Origin: an uncultured Lachnospiraceae bacterium | GTDB taxonomy: Bacteria; Bacillota; Clostridia; Lachnospirales; Lachnospiraceae | Length of the DNA: 34,202 nt | Direction: 5' to 3' | Assembly (NCBI GenBank): GCA_947631985.1 | Contig: CANRNK010000011.1 | Coordinates: forward strand, 1-34,202 | Part shown: piece after piece, positions 1 through 9,051 of the stretch | How positions within the stretch are numbered: the first letter of the stretch is position 1 | Layout of the letters: each line of letters begins with the position of its first letter | Notes under the pieces: model-generated | The model's input: only the letters and a program-made list of their open reading frames with translations | Told to the model about the DNA's origin: nothing | Databases searched by the model: none | Position numbers and translations under genes: made by a program

Positions 1-17
1 GAGAGGGTGGGTAATGT

Positions 18-674
18 ATGGATGAAAAAAGGCTTTTGTTTGAACAGTACTTGAATTTGGAAAACAAAGAAAAGGCTGTTTCTTATTGTATAGAGCTTCT
101 GAAAGAAAAGAAGACAGATGTTGTTAGCCTGTATGAAACCATTTTGACCCCTGGTCTGAATCAGCAAGTCTGTGGAGAGGCAGATCAACAAATCTGTATC
201 TGGAAAGAGCACGTCAAAACGGCAATTGTGAGAACAATTGTAGAATGTTCCTACCCGTATGTTATGGAGGAGCGTAAGATGAAGAATGCAATTAATAAAA
301 TTACAGCCGTTATCGTGTGCCCATCCGAAGAATATCATGATTTGGGAGCCAGAATGGTAGCGGATTTTTTTACAATATGTGGGTGTAACACGATTTTTGT
401 TGGAAGCAATACTCCTTTTAACAACTTTTTTAATGCACTGAACCGTCTTAGACCTGAAATTGTTGCAATTAGTGTAAGTGACTATTATAACCTTGTTGCA
501 ACGAAAAAAATGATTGAGAAGATCAGAAGTGTAATGGGTTATTCTGTTACAATTGTGGTGGGTGGAAATGCATTTGAAAATGATCGGAATAAAGCGGTTA
601 GCTTAGGGGCAGATTATTTTACACAATCTTTTCAAGATATTGAAGATATCGTTAAAAAAGAGGTAACAGAGTGA
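18..674 (+). CDS. Stand-alone cobalamin (B12)-binding domain protein (helical cap + Rossmann B12-binding domain)
   Basis: Complete 218-aa ORF; EYHDLG matches (D/E)xHxxG; downstream ISVSDYYNL and VVGGNAF match the S and GG segments of B12-binding folds; N-terminal helical region contains 'WKEH'. Confidence 0.8.
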   Translation: MDEKRLLFEQYLNLENKEKAVSYCIELLKEKKTDVVSLYETILTPGLNQQVCGEADQQICIWKEHVKTAIVRTIVECSYPYVMEERKMKNAINKITAVIVCPSEEYHDLGARMVADFFTICGCNTIFVGSNTPFNNFFNALNRLRPEIVAISVSDYYNLVATKKMIEKIRSVMGYSVTIVVGGNAFENDRNKAVSLGADYFTQSFQDIEDIVKKEVTE

Positions 675-737
675 AATGATTTTACGATTATTTCACATTG
701 GTTTCGATGATACGCGTGCTTAAGCACGCAGATGGGA
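671..737 (+). repeat. Two-hairpin/SD intergenic cassette, copy A
   Basis: GTGAAAT(671-677)/ATTTCAC(690-696) hairpin, then ATTGGTTTCGATGATAC, then GCGTGC-TTAA-GCACGC (714-729), then AGATGGGA (730-737). Shares sequence with 29597-29668. Confidence 0.7.
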
Positions 738-743
738 ATAGTA

Positions 744-1925
744 ATGAGACTTGGATTTAAAATAGCGGTCCGTTTTCTGAAATCAAATCTTGGACAGACC
801 TTCTTAATTGTACTAGGAATTGCAATCGGTGTATCTGTACAGATTTTTATTGGTTCTTTAATTCAGGGTCTCCAGAAAAGTCTGATAGATAAAACAATTG
901 GGAACTCTGCGCATATTACAGTTCTATCAGCAGAAGAGGAAGAAGAAACAGAAAATCAAGAAATCATTGAAGACTATGATTTGCTTTATCAGGAAATTCT
1001 TGGTATCAATGCTAAAATCGAAGATGCAGTTGTAGTTGCAGACTATCCTGCGGTGCTTGAATATGAGGAGGATTCTCAGTCTGTTCTGGTAAGAGGATTT
1101 GACCTGGCACAGGCGGAAGCAATCTATGAGTTTTCAGACAGGTTAGTAGAAGGGCGTATTCCGAAAGAAACGGATGAAGTTATGCTTGGCATAGACTTAA
1201 AGGATAAATATAAACTCAAAGTAGGTGATTTTGTAACACTTATTACAAATAAGGGAAATGTAGATGAATTTATAGTAAGTGGTTTTTTTGATCTGAAGGT
1301 ATCCAGTGTGAATAAAACATGGGCGGTTACGACATTGAAATCATCGGAGAACCTATTTGGACTAGATCGGACGATTACATCGATTGAAATACAGTTGGCG
1401 GAGGCGAATGTGTTTGACGCTGATCTTGTTGCAGACCAGATTCGACAGACATTGGGTGCAGAATACGAAATAGAAGATTGGAAAAGCCAGAACGAACAGT
1501 TATTAAGTGGTCTTTCGGGGCAGAGTATTTCCAGTATTATGATACAGGTTTTTGTTTTGATTTCAGTGGTTCTTGGAATTGCAAGTGTTCTCGCAATTAC
1601 TGTAATGCAGAAATCCAGACAGCTTGGAATTTTGAAGGCAATGGGGATTAAGAATTCCGCAGCGAGTTATATTTTTTTATTTGAAGGGTTTCTGCTTGGT
1701 ATTTTGGGAGCTATTCTTGGGATTGCGTTTGGACTTGGACTTGCCTATTCCTTTACAAAATTTGCGATTAACCCAGATGGAACTCCTGTTATCGCACTTT
1801 TTATTTCCCCTTCGTTTATCGCGGGATCCGGAGTGATAGCGGTTGTAGCCTCTGTTTTGGCAGCTCTTGTTCCTGCGATTCGATCTTCTAAATTGAATCC
1901 AATCGATATCATACGAAATAATTAG
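744..1925 (+). CDS. ABC transporter permease, FtsX/LolC-MacB type
   Basis: ORF 732-1925; start at 744 (MRLGFKIAVRFL) favoured because ATG732 lies inside AGATGGGA. N-terminal TM, large extracytoplasmic domain, C-terminal TMs with ILKAMGIKN and ending NPIDIIR. Confidence 0.85.
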   Translation: MRLGFKIAVRFLKSNLGQTFLIVLGIAIGVSVQIFIGSLIQGLQKSLIDKTIGNSAHITVLSAEEEEETENQEIIEDYDLLYQEILGINAKIEDAVVVADYPAVLEYEEDSQSVLVRGFDLAQAEAIYEFSDRLVEGRIPKETDEVMLGIDLKDKYKLKVGDFVTLITNKGNVDEFIVSGFFDLKVSSVNKTWAVTTLKSSENLFGLDRTITSIEIQLAEANVFDADLVADQIRQTLGAEYEIEDWKSQNEQLLSGLSGQSISSIMIQVFVLISVVLGIASVLAITVMQKSRQLGILKAMGIKNSAASYIFLFEGFLLGILGAILGIAFGLGLAYSFTKFAINPDGTPVIALFISPSFIAGSGVIAVVASVLAALVPAIRSSKLNPIDIIRNN

Positions 1926-1958
1926 GAGCCTGTTGAAAACAGAAAGGAAAGTCAGATT

Positions 1959-2645
1959 ATGGAAAAAATAATGGAGCTTCGCAATATTGACAAGATCTAT
2001 GGAACACAGATTCAGACACAGGTTCTTTATGATATCAACTTATCTTTTGAGCAGGGAAGTTTTAATTCGATTATTGGACAATCGGGAAGTGGTAAAAGTA
2101 CTCTGCTAAATATTATGGGGACGCTGGATCGTCCTACAAATGGACAGGTTTTGATAAAGGGAATTCCTGCGAATGAGATGACAGAAAATGAGTTGGCAGA
2201 TTTAAGAAACACATCCATTGGTTTTGTGTTTCAGTTTCATTATCTGCTTCCGGAATTTACTGCAATTGAGAATGTCCTGATGCCGTTTCAGATTCAGACT
2301 GGAAAAATAACAAAAGAGATTAGGAATAAAGCAGAGGAATATATGGATCTTGTAGGTCTTTCGCAAGTCAGGAATAATCCGTCCTCCAAGATGTCAGGTG
2401 GACAACAGCAAAGAACGGCAATTGCCAGAGCACTGATTAATCGTCCGTCAATCATACTTGCGGATGAACCGACAGGAAATCTGGATTCTGATTCGACAGA
2501 AACAATTTATGAACTTATGAGAGATATTAACCAGAAATTAGGTACCACATTTATCATAATTACTCATGACAGAAGAATTGCTGAAAAGGCAGATCGAATC
2601 GTTGAAATAAAGGATGGAAGGATTAATCTTGATATTAGAAAATAA
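1959..2645 (+). CDS. ABC transporter ATP-binding protein, LolD/MacB type
   Basis: Walker A GQSGSGKST, signature SGGQQQRTAIARAL, Walker B IILADEPTGNLD, H-loop ITHD. Confidence 0.92.
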   Translation: MEKIMELRNIDKIYGTQIQTQVLYDINLSFEQGSFNSIIGQSGSGKSTLLNIMGTLDRPTNGQVLIKGIPANEMTENELADLRNTSIGFVFQFHYLLPEFTAIENVLMPFQIQTGKITKEIRNKAEEYMDLVGLSQVRNNPSSKMSGGQQQRTAIARALINRPSIILADEPTGNLDSDSTETIYELMRDINQKLGTTFIIITHDRRIAEKADRIVEIKDGRINLDIRK

Positions 2646-2682
2646 AAAATGCGTTTTGCTTTCCTGGCAAAACGCATTTTTT
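2643..2682. terminator. Bidirectional intrinsic terminator between convergent ABC and pyrI genes
   Basis: AAAAAATGCGTTTTGC-loop-GCAAAACGCATTTTTT, about 16-bp stem with A/T tracts on both sides. Confidence 0.9.
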
Positions 2683-2701
2683 GGGGATTTTGATTTCTTT
2701 A

Positions 2702-3133
2702 TTAATAAAATTTTTCGTATTTTTCTTCGCAGTATTTACAGCGATAAACCGATTTCGCTTCATCTGTTAACAAGAAGACATGCGGAAGTTCCTGCTCAAT
2801 TGAAGTAATGCAACGTGGATTCTTACATTTAATAACATTGGTTATTTCTGTTGGGAGAACAAGAATCTGTTTTTCCTGAATGTCTCCTTTTTTTATGACA
2901 TTCACAGTGATGTTGTGATCAATGAACCCAAGAATGTTGAGGTTTAAAAGTGACGGGTCACACTCAACCTTAAGAATATCTTTTTTCCCCATTTTATTAC
3001 TTTTTGCATTTTTAATTATTGCGACAGTACAATCAAGCTTATCAAGGCCTAAGTATTCATAGATGGATAGACTTTTGCCGGCTTTGATATGATCTAAAAC
3101 AAAGCCTTCTTCTATTTTACCAACGTTTAACAT
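2702..3133 (-). CDS. pyrI: Aspartate carbamoyltransferase regulatory subunit
   Basis: MLNVGKIEEGFVLDHIKAGKS and C-terminal Zn site CKNPRC...YRCKYCE; follows pyrB. ORF extends to 3157; ATG at 3133 fits SD AGGAAAGGA. Confidence 0.93.
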   Translation of the reverse strand: MLNVGKIEEGFVLDHIKAGKSLSIYEYLGLDKLDCTVAIIKNAKSNKMGKKDILKVECDPSLLNLNILGFIDHNITVNVIKKGDIQEKQILVLPTEITNVIKCKNPRCITSIEQELPHVFLLTDEAKSVYRCKYCEEKYEKFY

Positions 3134-3223
3134 ATTAAGAACCATTCCTTTCCTCATAACCTGCCTCTTTGTATTGCAGGCACGAATTGCGTGTGAAACA
3201 TTACTCTTTTACACGAATACCTC

Positions 3224-4138
3224 TTATACCAGTTCGAGAAGTGTCATAATCAGTGCCATGCGAACGTAGACGCCGTATTGTACTTGCTTAAAATAGACAG
3301 CTCTTGGATCTTCATCAACCTCAATAGAAATTTCATTGACACGTGGGAGAGGATGAAGAATTAACATGTCTTTTTTTGCAAGTTTCATTTTTTCTTTGTC
3401 CAGAATATAAAAATCTTTTAAACGAATATATTCCTGCTCATTAAAAAATCGCTCTTTTTGTACACGAGTCATATAGAGGAGATCTAAATCTTGCATGCAG
3501 TCTTCTAAGCGGATGAATTCCTGATAGGGAATATGATTCTTATCCAGAACATCCTCTCTGATGTAGTCCGGTATTTTAAGTTCCTCTGGGGAGATAAAGA
3601 TAAAATGAATATTTGGATAGCGAATCAGTGCATTAATTAGGGAATGAACTGTTCTTCCAAATTTGAGATCACCACACAATCCAATGGTGAAGTCCTGTAA
3701 TCTTCCTTTTAAGGATCGAATTGTCAACAAGTCTGTCAGGGTCTGTGTTGGATGCTGATGCCCTCCATCTCCAGCATTTATGACGGGAATTCCTGCTTTT
3801 GAGGAAGCAACCATTGGTGCGCCCTCTTTTGGATGACGGATTGCACAGATGTCAGCATAGCAAGAGATCATTCGGATGGTATCCGATACGCTTTCTCCTT
3901 TCGAAGCAGAGCTAGATGCGGCATCGGAAAAACCAAGAACATTTCCGCCTAGATTATACATGGCAGATTCAAAGCTTAATCTGGTACGAGTACTTGGCTC
4001 ATAAAAACAGGTTGCAAGTTTTTTGCCGTCACAAACATGACGAAACTTCTGGGGGTTGGCTTCAATTTGGGAAGCTAGATCGAATAGTTTTTCTAATTCC
4101 TGGGTTGTAAAGTCGAGGGGATTCATTAAATGTCGCAT
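3224..4138 (-). CDS. pyrB: Aspartate carbamoyltransferase catalytic subunit
   Basis: [62 protein letters not shown]. Start at 4138 rather than the ORF-track 4282. Confidence 0.95.
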   Translation of the reverse strand: MRHLMNPLDFTTQELEKLFDLASQIEANPQKFRHVCDGKKLATCFYEPSTRTRLSFESAMYNLGGNVLGFSDAASSSASKGESVSDTIRMISCYADICAIRHPKEGAPMVASSKAGIPVINAGDGGHQHPTQTLTDLLTIRSLKGRLQDFTIGLCGDLKFGRTVHSLINALIRYPNIHFIFISPEELKIPDYIREDVLDKNHIPYQEFIRLEDCMQDLDLLYMTRVQKERFFNEQEYIRLKDFYILDKEKMKLAKKDMLILHPLPRVNEISIEVDEDPRAVYFKQVQYGVYVRMALIMTLLELV

Positions 4139-4326
4139 TTGTTGTCTCCTTTCTGAATACAAGTTGCAAAATTGCCGAAAAAAAACGAAGAGTAAATACT
4201 CTTCGATGATTGAATAAAGAAATAAAATATAGTAGGAATGAAACTTGAAATGGATAAAAACGAAGCAGTTGATGCTTCGCAAATCAACCAGTATGCTGCA
4301 ATTAAATCTGGGATTGTTCTTCTCAT
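4126..4326 (-). CDS. Putative pyrBI leader peptide (66 aa)
   Basis: ATG at 4326 after [32 protein letters not shown]... passes through both leader hairpins and stops 13 nt inside pyrB. Confidence 0.55.
   Translation of the reverse strand: MRRTIPDLIAAYWLICEASTASFLSISSFIPTIFYFFIQSSKSIYSSFFFGNFATCIQKGDNKCDI
4178..4205 (-). promoter_or_regulatory. pyrBI attenuator (intrinsic terminator in leader)
   Basis: Minus strand CGAAGAGT-ATTT-ACTCTTCG-TTTTTTTT, 8-bp perfect stem with 8 U, upstream of pyrB. Confidence 0.8.
4256..4279 (-). promoter_or_regulatory. Pause-type hairpin in pyrBI leader
   Basis: Minus strand CGAAGCA-TCAAC-TGCTTCG-TTTTT, 7-bp stem with U5, 50 nt upstream of the attenuator stem. 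Confidence 0.65.
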
Positions 4327-4366
4327 AAGTTACTCCATCTTTTATAATTCAAGTTCATTTCTTGAT

Positions 4367-4395
4367 ATGATAACATAGGTTATAGTCATTGACAA
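4367..4395 (-). promoter_or_regulatory. pyrBI sigma-A promoter
   Basis: Minus strand TTGTCA (4395-4390), 17 bp, TATCAT (4372-4367). Confidence 0.75.
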
Positions 4396-4404
4396 TAACA
4401 AAGT

Positions 4405-4438
4405 AGGTGATTATTTGCCAAATCAGGTGATCATTTGC
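4405..4438. repeat. Two 14-bp direct repeats in the pyrB / PH-protein divergent promoter region
   Basis: AGGTGATTATTTGC (4405-4418) and AGGTGATCATTTGC (4425-4438), 13/14 identical, 20-bp period. Confidence 0.8.
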
Positions 4439-4463
4439 ACTTTCTATTATAATCTTATATAAT
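4435..4463 (+). promoter_or_regulatory. Sigma-A promoter for the PH-domain gene
   Basis: TTGCAC (4435-4440), 17 bp, TATAAT (4458-4463). Confidence 0.75.
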
Positions 4464-4511
4464 AAACGAAGAAAAACTAAAATTATTTCATAATTATTAG
4501 GAGGAAACAAG

Positions 4512-4886
4512 ATGCAATTCATTGAAAGAAAGAGAATTTTGTTTTTAGGGTTACCTTGGACTTTTACAAAATATCTGGTTAAAGAAGATATGATTACGAT
4601 TAATGCCGGACTACTGAGTAAGGAAGAGAATGACTGTTATATGTATAAGGTGCAGGATGTAAAACTGAAATTGTCTTTTCTGGAAAGAATTTTGAAAATC
4701 GGGACGATTGAATGCTTTACTGGAGACGTAACCAATCCAACGATAAAACTAATCCATATTAGAAATGCAAAAGTGATTAAAGATTTTATTCTTCAGGCCT
4801 CTGAAGAAGCAAGAAGAAAAAGAAGGACGTTGAATACACTCGACATTACAGCAGATGATCTTGAAGATACAAACGATTCTCTTTAA
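4512..4886 (+). CDS. PH-domain-like (bacterial PH/YdbT-type) protein
   Basis: 124-aa ORF with GAGGAA SD; ITINAGLLSKEENDCYMYKVQDVKLKLSFLERILKIGTIECFTGD resembles bPH domains. Family call from pattern only. Confidence 0.6.
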   Translation: MQFIERKRILFLGLPWTFTKYLVKEDMITINAGLLSKEENDCYMYKVQDVKLKLSFLERILKIGTIECFTGDVTNPTIKLIHIRNAKVIKDFILQASEEARRKRRTLNTLDITADDLEDTNDSL

Positions 4887-4928
4887 ACAGGATGAAACGA
4901 TAAATCGCTTCACTTGTCATGAAGGAAA

Positions 4929-4957
4929 AGTGTGATATGAAAATATCACGCTTTTTT
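4929..4957 (+). terminator. Intrinsic terminator
   Basis: AGTGTGATAT-GAAA-ATATCACGCT followed by TTTTTT. Confidence 0.85.
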
Positions 4958-5048
4958 AATACTTGTATTTCTGATCAAACATGTTAGAATGATGTTTGGT
5001 ATTTTGCAAATTAGTTTATTTGGTTCAAAAGAAAGTAGGCCAGGATAC

Positions 5049-6407
5049 ATGGAATTAGATATGACAAAAGGGAGTCCATTTAAGCTGATTATGAAGTTTA
5101 TGGTTCCATTAATTATAGGGAATATTTTTCAGCAGTTATACAATATGGCGGATACAATCATTGTAGGTAGATATGTTGGAACTGGCGCACTCGCGGCAGT
5201 CGGTTCAACAGGAACGATTATGTTTCTGATTATTGGATTTATGCAGGGAATGACAACAGGATTTACTATTCTGACCTCACAGAGATTTGGATCTGGCGAT
5301 ATCGAAGGATTGAAAAAAAGCGTTGGAAATGCAGCAGTTCTTTCTATTATAGTTACGGTGATTGGAACTTTTATCAGCGTTGCTGGAATGGATGGACTTT
5401 TGAAGTTGATGAATACCCCACCAGATATCTTTCAGGATGCCAAGGATTATATCACGATTATCTGCATTGGGCTTGTGGCAAATATTCTGTATAACCTATT
5501 AGCCAGCATTCTTAGAGCAGTTGGAAATAGTAAAGTACCCCTTTATTTTCTGGTAGTTGCGGCCATTCTGAATGTTGTGTTGGATCTTGTTTTTATTATT
5601 CAGTTCGAGATGGGGGTTTCGGGTGCGGCCTGGGCAACAGTAGTATCACAGGGCATTTCAGGCGTGCTTTGCCTTATTTATATTATGAAAAAAGTTTCGA
5701 TTCTTCATATTAGAAAGGAAGATTGGAAGCTAGATTATTATTGTGTGAGAAATCAGTTATCGATTGGAATACCAATGGCGGTGCAATTTTCAATTACAGC
5801 AATTGGAACAATTTTAGTACAGAGTGCTTTAAATATATTGGGGTCTGTAGCGGTTGCTGCCTATACAGCGGCCGGGAAAGTGGAACAGTTTGTAACGCAG
5901 CCATTTCTTGCGCTTGGAATGACAATGGCAACTTATTGTGCTCAGAACACAGGAATTAACGATATCAAGAGAATTCGTGCGGGTGTATTGATTGCAAATA
6001 TCATGTCTGCAATCTATGGAGTTGTCATTGCGTTTGTAGTGGTGTTTGCAATGCCACATGCAATTAAACTATTTATTGTAGATGATGCAGCAATGATTAC
6101 GGAATATGCAAAAACTTATATAGGAATCACAAGTGTATTTTTTATTCCACTTGGTATGATTTTTATTTTTAGGAACGTGTTACAAGGTTGTGGATATTCT
6201 TTTGTACCTATTATGGGAGGTATTGTAGAATTGGCAAGCAGGGCCGTTCTGGCTGTTCTTGCAGCAAGACTGATGAGTTTTACAGGTGTCTGTTTTGCGA
6301 ACGCGGCAGCGTGGATTACGGCAGGTCTCTATTTATGGATTTCCTACCTGTATACGATGAGGAAATGGGAACGCAAGCAGACTATATTTCAGGATAATGC
6401 GGTTTAA
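5049..6407 (+). CDS. MATE family efflux transporter
   Basis: MTKGSPFKLIMKFMVPLIIGNIFQQLYNMADTIIVGRYVGTGALAAVG and 12 TM-like segments. ORF opens at 4989; MELDMTKG start at 5049 preferred. Confidence 0.93.
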   Translation: MELDMTKGSPFKLIMKFMVPLIIGNIFQQLYNMADTIIVGRYVGTGALAAVGSTGTIMFLIIGFMQGMTTGFTILTSQRFGSGDIEGLKKSVGNAAVLSIIVTVIGTFISVAGMDGLLKLMNTPPDIFQDAKDYITIICIGLVANILYNLLASILRAVGNSKVPLYFLVVAAILNVVLDLVFIIQFEMGVSGAAWATVVSQGISGVLCLIYIMKKVSILHIRKEDWKLDYYCVRNQLSIGIPMAVQFSITAIGTILVQSALNILGSVAVAAYTAAGKVEQFVTQPFLALGMTMATYCAQNTGINDIKRIRAGVLIANIMSAIYGVVIAFVVVFAMPHAIKLFIVDDAAMITEYAKTYIGITSVFFIPLGMIFIFRNVLQGCGYSFVPIMGGIVELASRAVLAVLAARLMSFTGVCFANAAAWITAGLYLWISYLYTMRKWERKQTIFQDNAV

Positions 6408-6421
6408 AAGGGGGGAGTAGT

Positions 6422-7717
6422 TTGAATTATCAGCAAAGCATGGAATTTATGGAAGAAGCAGCCAGGAGGGGCAGCCGACTGGGTTTGGAAAGCATGTCCT
6501 GTTTGTTGGAATATCTAAACAATCCGCAGAACGAATTACGGTTTATCCATATTGCTGGAACAAATGGAAAAGGATCAGTCCTTGCATTTATTTCTACGGT
6601 CATGCAAAAAGCTGGGTATAAAACAGGAAGATACCTTTCACCAAGCGTCTTTTCCTACTGTGAAAAAATGCAGGTGAATCAAAAAGCAATTTCTAAGATT
6701 GCGGTGGCCAGATATCTGACTAAGTTAAAAGAGACGATGCATAAAATGGAAGAGGATGGGAAACCACTTCCAACGATATTTGAAATTGAAACTGCTGTCT
6801 CTTTTTTATATTTCAGAGACCAGAAATGTGACATTGTTGTTCTGGAAACTGGCATGGGGGGACTCACCGACGCAACGAACGTAATCACGAATACACAACT
6901 TGCAATCATTACCCCAATTAGTCTGGATCATTGTGATTTTCTTGGAAATACAATAGAGGAAATAGCACAACATAAAGCTGGGATAATCAAAGAAGGATGT
7001 AACGTAATCAGTGCGCCACAAGAGCCTATGGTTTGTGAAATCATAAAAAGAAAGTGTGAAGAAAAAAAGGTTTTATTATCACTTGCAGATTACACAAACA
7101 TTAAGAAGATAACATATGGAATACAGAGTCAGAAATTTTCGTATCAGGAGTTTGAAAATATTGTGATTACCATGGCAGGAGCGTATCAGGTTGAGAATGC
7201 AACGCTTGCGCTAGAGGCACTTAGAATGCTTAGAAAGATGGGCTTAGAGATACCCGATTGGGCAATCAGACAGGGTATGGAAGAGACCAAGTGGCTGGGC
7301 CGTTTTAGTGTGATTGGTAAAAAACCACTTTTTATTGTAGATGGAGCACACAACAAAGCAGGAGCAAAAATGCTTGCCCAATCCTTGCGGTTGTATTTTC
7401 CAAATCAAAAAATCATTTATATTATGGGTGTTTTTGCAGATAAAGAATATGAGGAAATGATAGAAATTACTTGCCAGCTTGCAAGCCATATTATTACCGT
7501 GTCAACCCCTGGAAATAGTAGGGCGCTACCGGCGTATGACCTTGCATTAGCGGCTAAAAAACATCACAATCAGGTTACAGTAGCAGATAGCCTCGAAGAA
7601 GCGGTTGAAATCAGCCAGCTTTTATCAGAGAAAGATACCGTGACGGTTGCGTTCGGGTCTCTTTCATTTCTTGGTAGAATCATAACCATTTTACTTGATA
7701 AGAATGGGAAATCGTAA
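6422..7717 (+). CDS. folC: Folylpolyglutamate synthase / dihydrofolate synthase
   Basis: FIHIAGTNGKGSV, YLSPSVF, ETGMGGLTDATNV, ITPISLDHCDFLGNT, VDGAHN; TTG start after a GGGGGAG SD. Confidence 0.93.
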   Translation: MNYQQSMEFMEEAARRGSRLGLESMSCLLEYLNNPQNELRFIHIAGTNGKGSVLAFISTVMQKAGYKTGRYLSPSVFSYCEKMQVNQKAISKIAVARYLTKLKETMHKMEEDGKPLPTIFEIETAVSFLYFRDQKCDIVVLETGMGGLTDATNVITNTQLAIITPISLDHCDFLGNTIEEIAQHKAGIIKEGCNVISAPQEPMVCEIIKRKCEEKKVLLSLADYTNIKKITYGIQSQKFSYQEFENIVITMAGAYQVENATLALEALRMLRKMGLEIPDWAIRQGMEETKWLGRFSVIGKKPLFIVDGAHNKAGAKMLAQSLRLYFPNQKIIYIMGVFADKEYEEMIEITCQLASHIITVSTPGNSRALPAYDLALAAKKHHNQVTVADSLEEAVEISQLLSEKDTVTVAFGSLSFLGRIITILLDKNGKS

Positions 7718-7731
7718 ACGAAAACAAAAAT

Positions 7732-7786
7732 AAAATCCCCTTTGCCAGAAATCATGTTGGAAATGAGTCTGGGAAAGGGGATTTTT
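7732..7786. terminator. Bidirectional terminator between folC and the DUF5050-like gene
   Basis: AAAATCCCCTTTGCCAG ... CTGGGAAAGGGGATTTTT, 17-bp stem with one mismatch. Confidence 0.88.
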
Positions 7787-7792
7787 CGTCAT

Positions 7793-8827
7793 TTAATTGG
7801 CAGAAGCAAATGCCGCATCTCTTGCAGAATCAAAAGTTGTTACATTGACTGGGCCCAAAAGAGGCGTTTTGAAGACAGGAACTGGGTTATCAAATTCATT
7901 GTAGTAAACGTATTGAGAGGTGATATTGATCTGTTCAAAGATTCCTTCATCTACAATTTCGATATTAGTTCCATCAAGTGCCATTCTTTTTAAAGCAGGA
8001 GCAGTGGCAGAACTAACCTGATAATAAATAGCATTTTCAGACACATTAAAAAAATCAATTCGATCTTCCGTCAGAACCTGAATCTCATTCGTTGAAATTT
8101 GGTATCGACACAAACGATATTGATAGCTCACATCCATGAAATAAATAAAGTCATCCTGTATAATAGGATTCCAAACACTACGTTCAAGAATCAGCTTCAT
8201 ACTATGGTCAGAGAGATTGAGAGAATAAAGATTGTGGTCTTTTTCCACACCATTAAAATAGATCAGCCCGTTTTGTGAGGAAGCTGGATTAATAATTTGT
8301 TTTGCAATTTCAATCGGGTTCTTTCGATCAAGATCCTGACGATAGAGTGTCATCCCGTTAGTGGCGTCATAGTGCTGATAATAGAGATGATTTTCAATCA
8401 AAGACACAATTTGAGCGGGATCTTTATTAAAACAGGTCATTTTGGTCCCCTTTAATGTGGAGCGGTACACACCAGTCATACTTCTGACAGAGCCTAGTCC
8501 GGATGCAGCAGAAGAATCAGCCTGATAATAATATAGATAGTTACCTGCAACATTAAGAGATTCTATTTTAATATCAGCGAGTTTTCTACTATTTGTTTCA
8601 TCGGAATTCATTGCATAAAGGGATCCATTATCATAGGCATTGGAGAAATATACAGTTCCGTTTTCCTCACAAAAAAGGCCTTTGTTGTTCAGATTACCAG
8701 CTGTATTGCCAGTTGTTCCAGGAGGATTTTCTGGAATTCGTCCAAGATAAAGATTTGCAAAAAACATGACGAATAGAAGCAGTATGACTATGGGGAGCAG
8801 GAATTTGACAGCAAGTTTATTGTTCAT
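7793..8827 (-). CDS. Membrane-anchored DUF5050-like beta-propeller protein
   Basis: N-terminal TM anchor; repeated YFxN/LYYxQ/IYFxxV blades (GNYLYYYQ, NHLYYQHY, GLIYFNGV, DDFIYFMDV, NAIYYQVS, QYVYYNEF). Confidence 0.75.
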   Translation of the reverse strand: MNNKLAVKFLLPIVILLLFVMFFANLYLGRIPENPPGTTGNTAGNLNNKGLFCEENGTVYFSNAYDNGSLYAMNSDETNSRKLADIKIESLNVAGNYLYYYQADSSAASGLGSVRSMTGVYRSTLKGTKMTCFNKDPAQIVSLIENHLYYQHYDATNGMTLYRQDLDRKNPIEIAKQIINPASSQNGLIYFNGVEKDHNLYSLNLSDHSMKLILERSVWNPIIQDDFIYFMDVSYQYRLCRYQISTNEIQVLTEDRIDFFNVSENAIYYQVSSATAPALKRMALDGTNIEIVDEGIFEQINITSQYVYYNEFDNPVPVFKTPLLGPVNVTTFDSARDAAFASAN

Positions 8828-9051
8828 TGGGAAACCTCCTTATCCATAAAAAAAGATATTATCTGTATTATAGCGATAATTTTGTGTAATGCAAAGTCTT
8901 TCTATCCAAAGGAGAGGTATTTGTGATTTGTAATGTAAAAACTAAGTTAAATTCTTGAATAAAGGCGGAGAATGGTTTAAGATAATTGAAATAGATGGAT
9001 TGGTGATTTTGCGAGTCTGAATAGAAGAATGATGGACGGGAGTAGACAGGG

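Noticed and set aside
4139-4282. 48-aa N-terminal extension of pyrB in the ORF track
   Set aside because: It runs through the attenuator hairpin; homologous PyrB proteins start at [10 protein letters not shown] and an SD (AAAGGAGA) precedes 4138.
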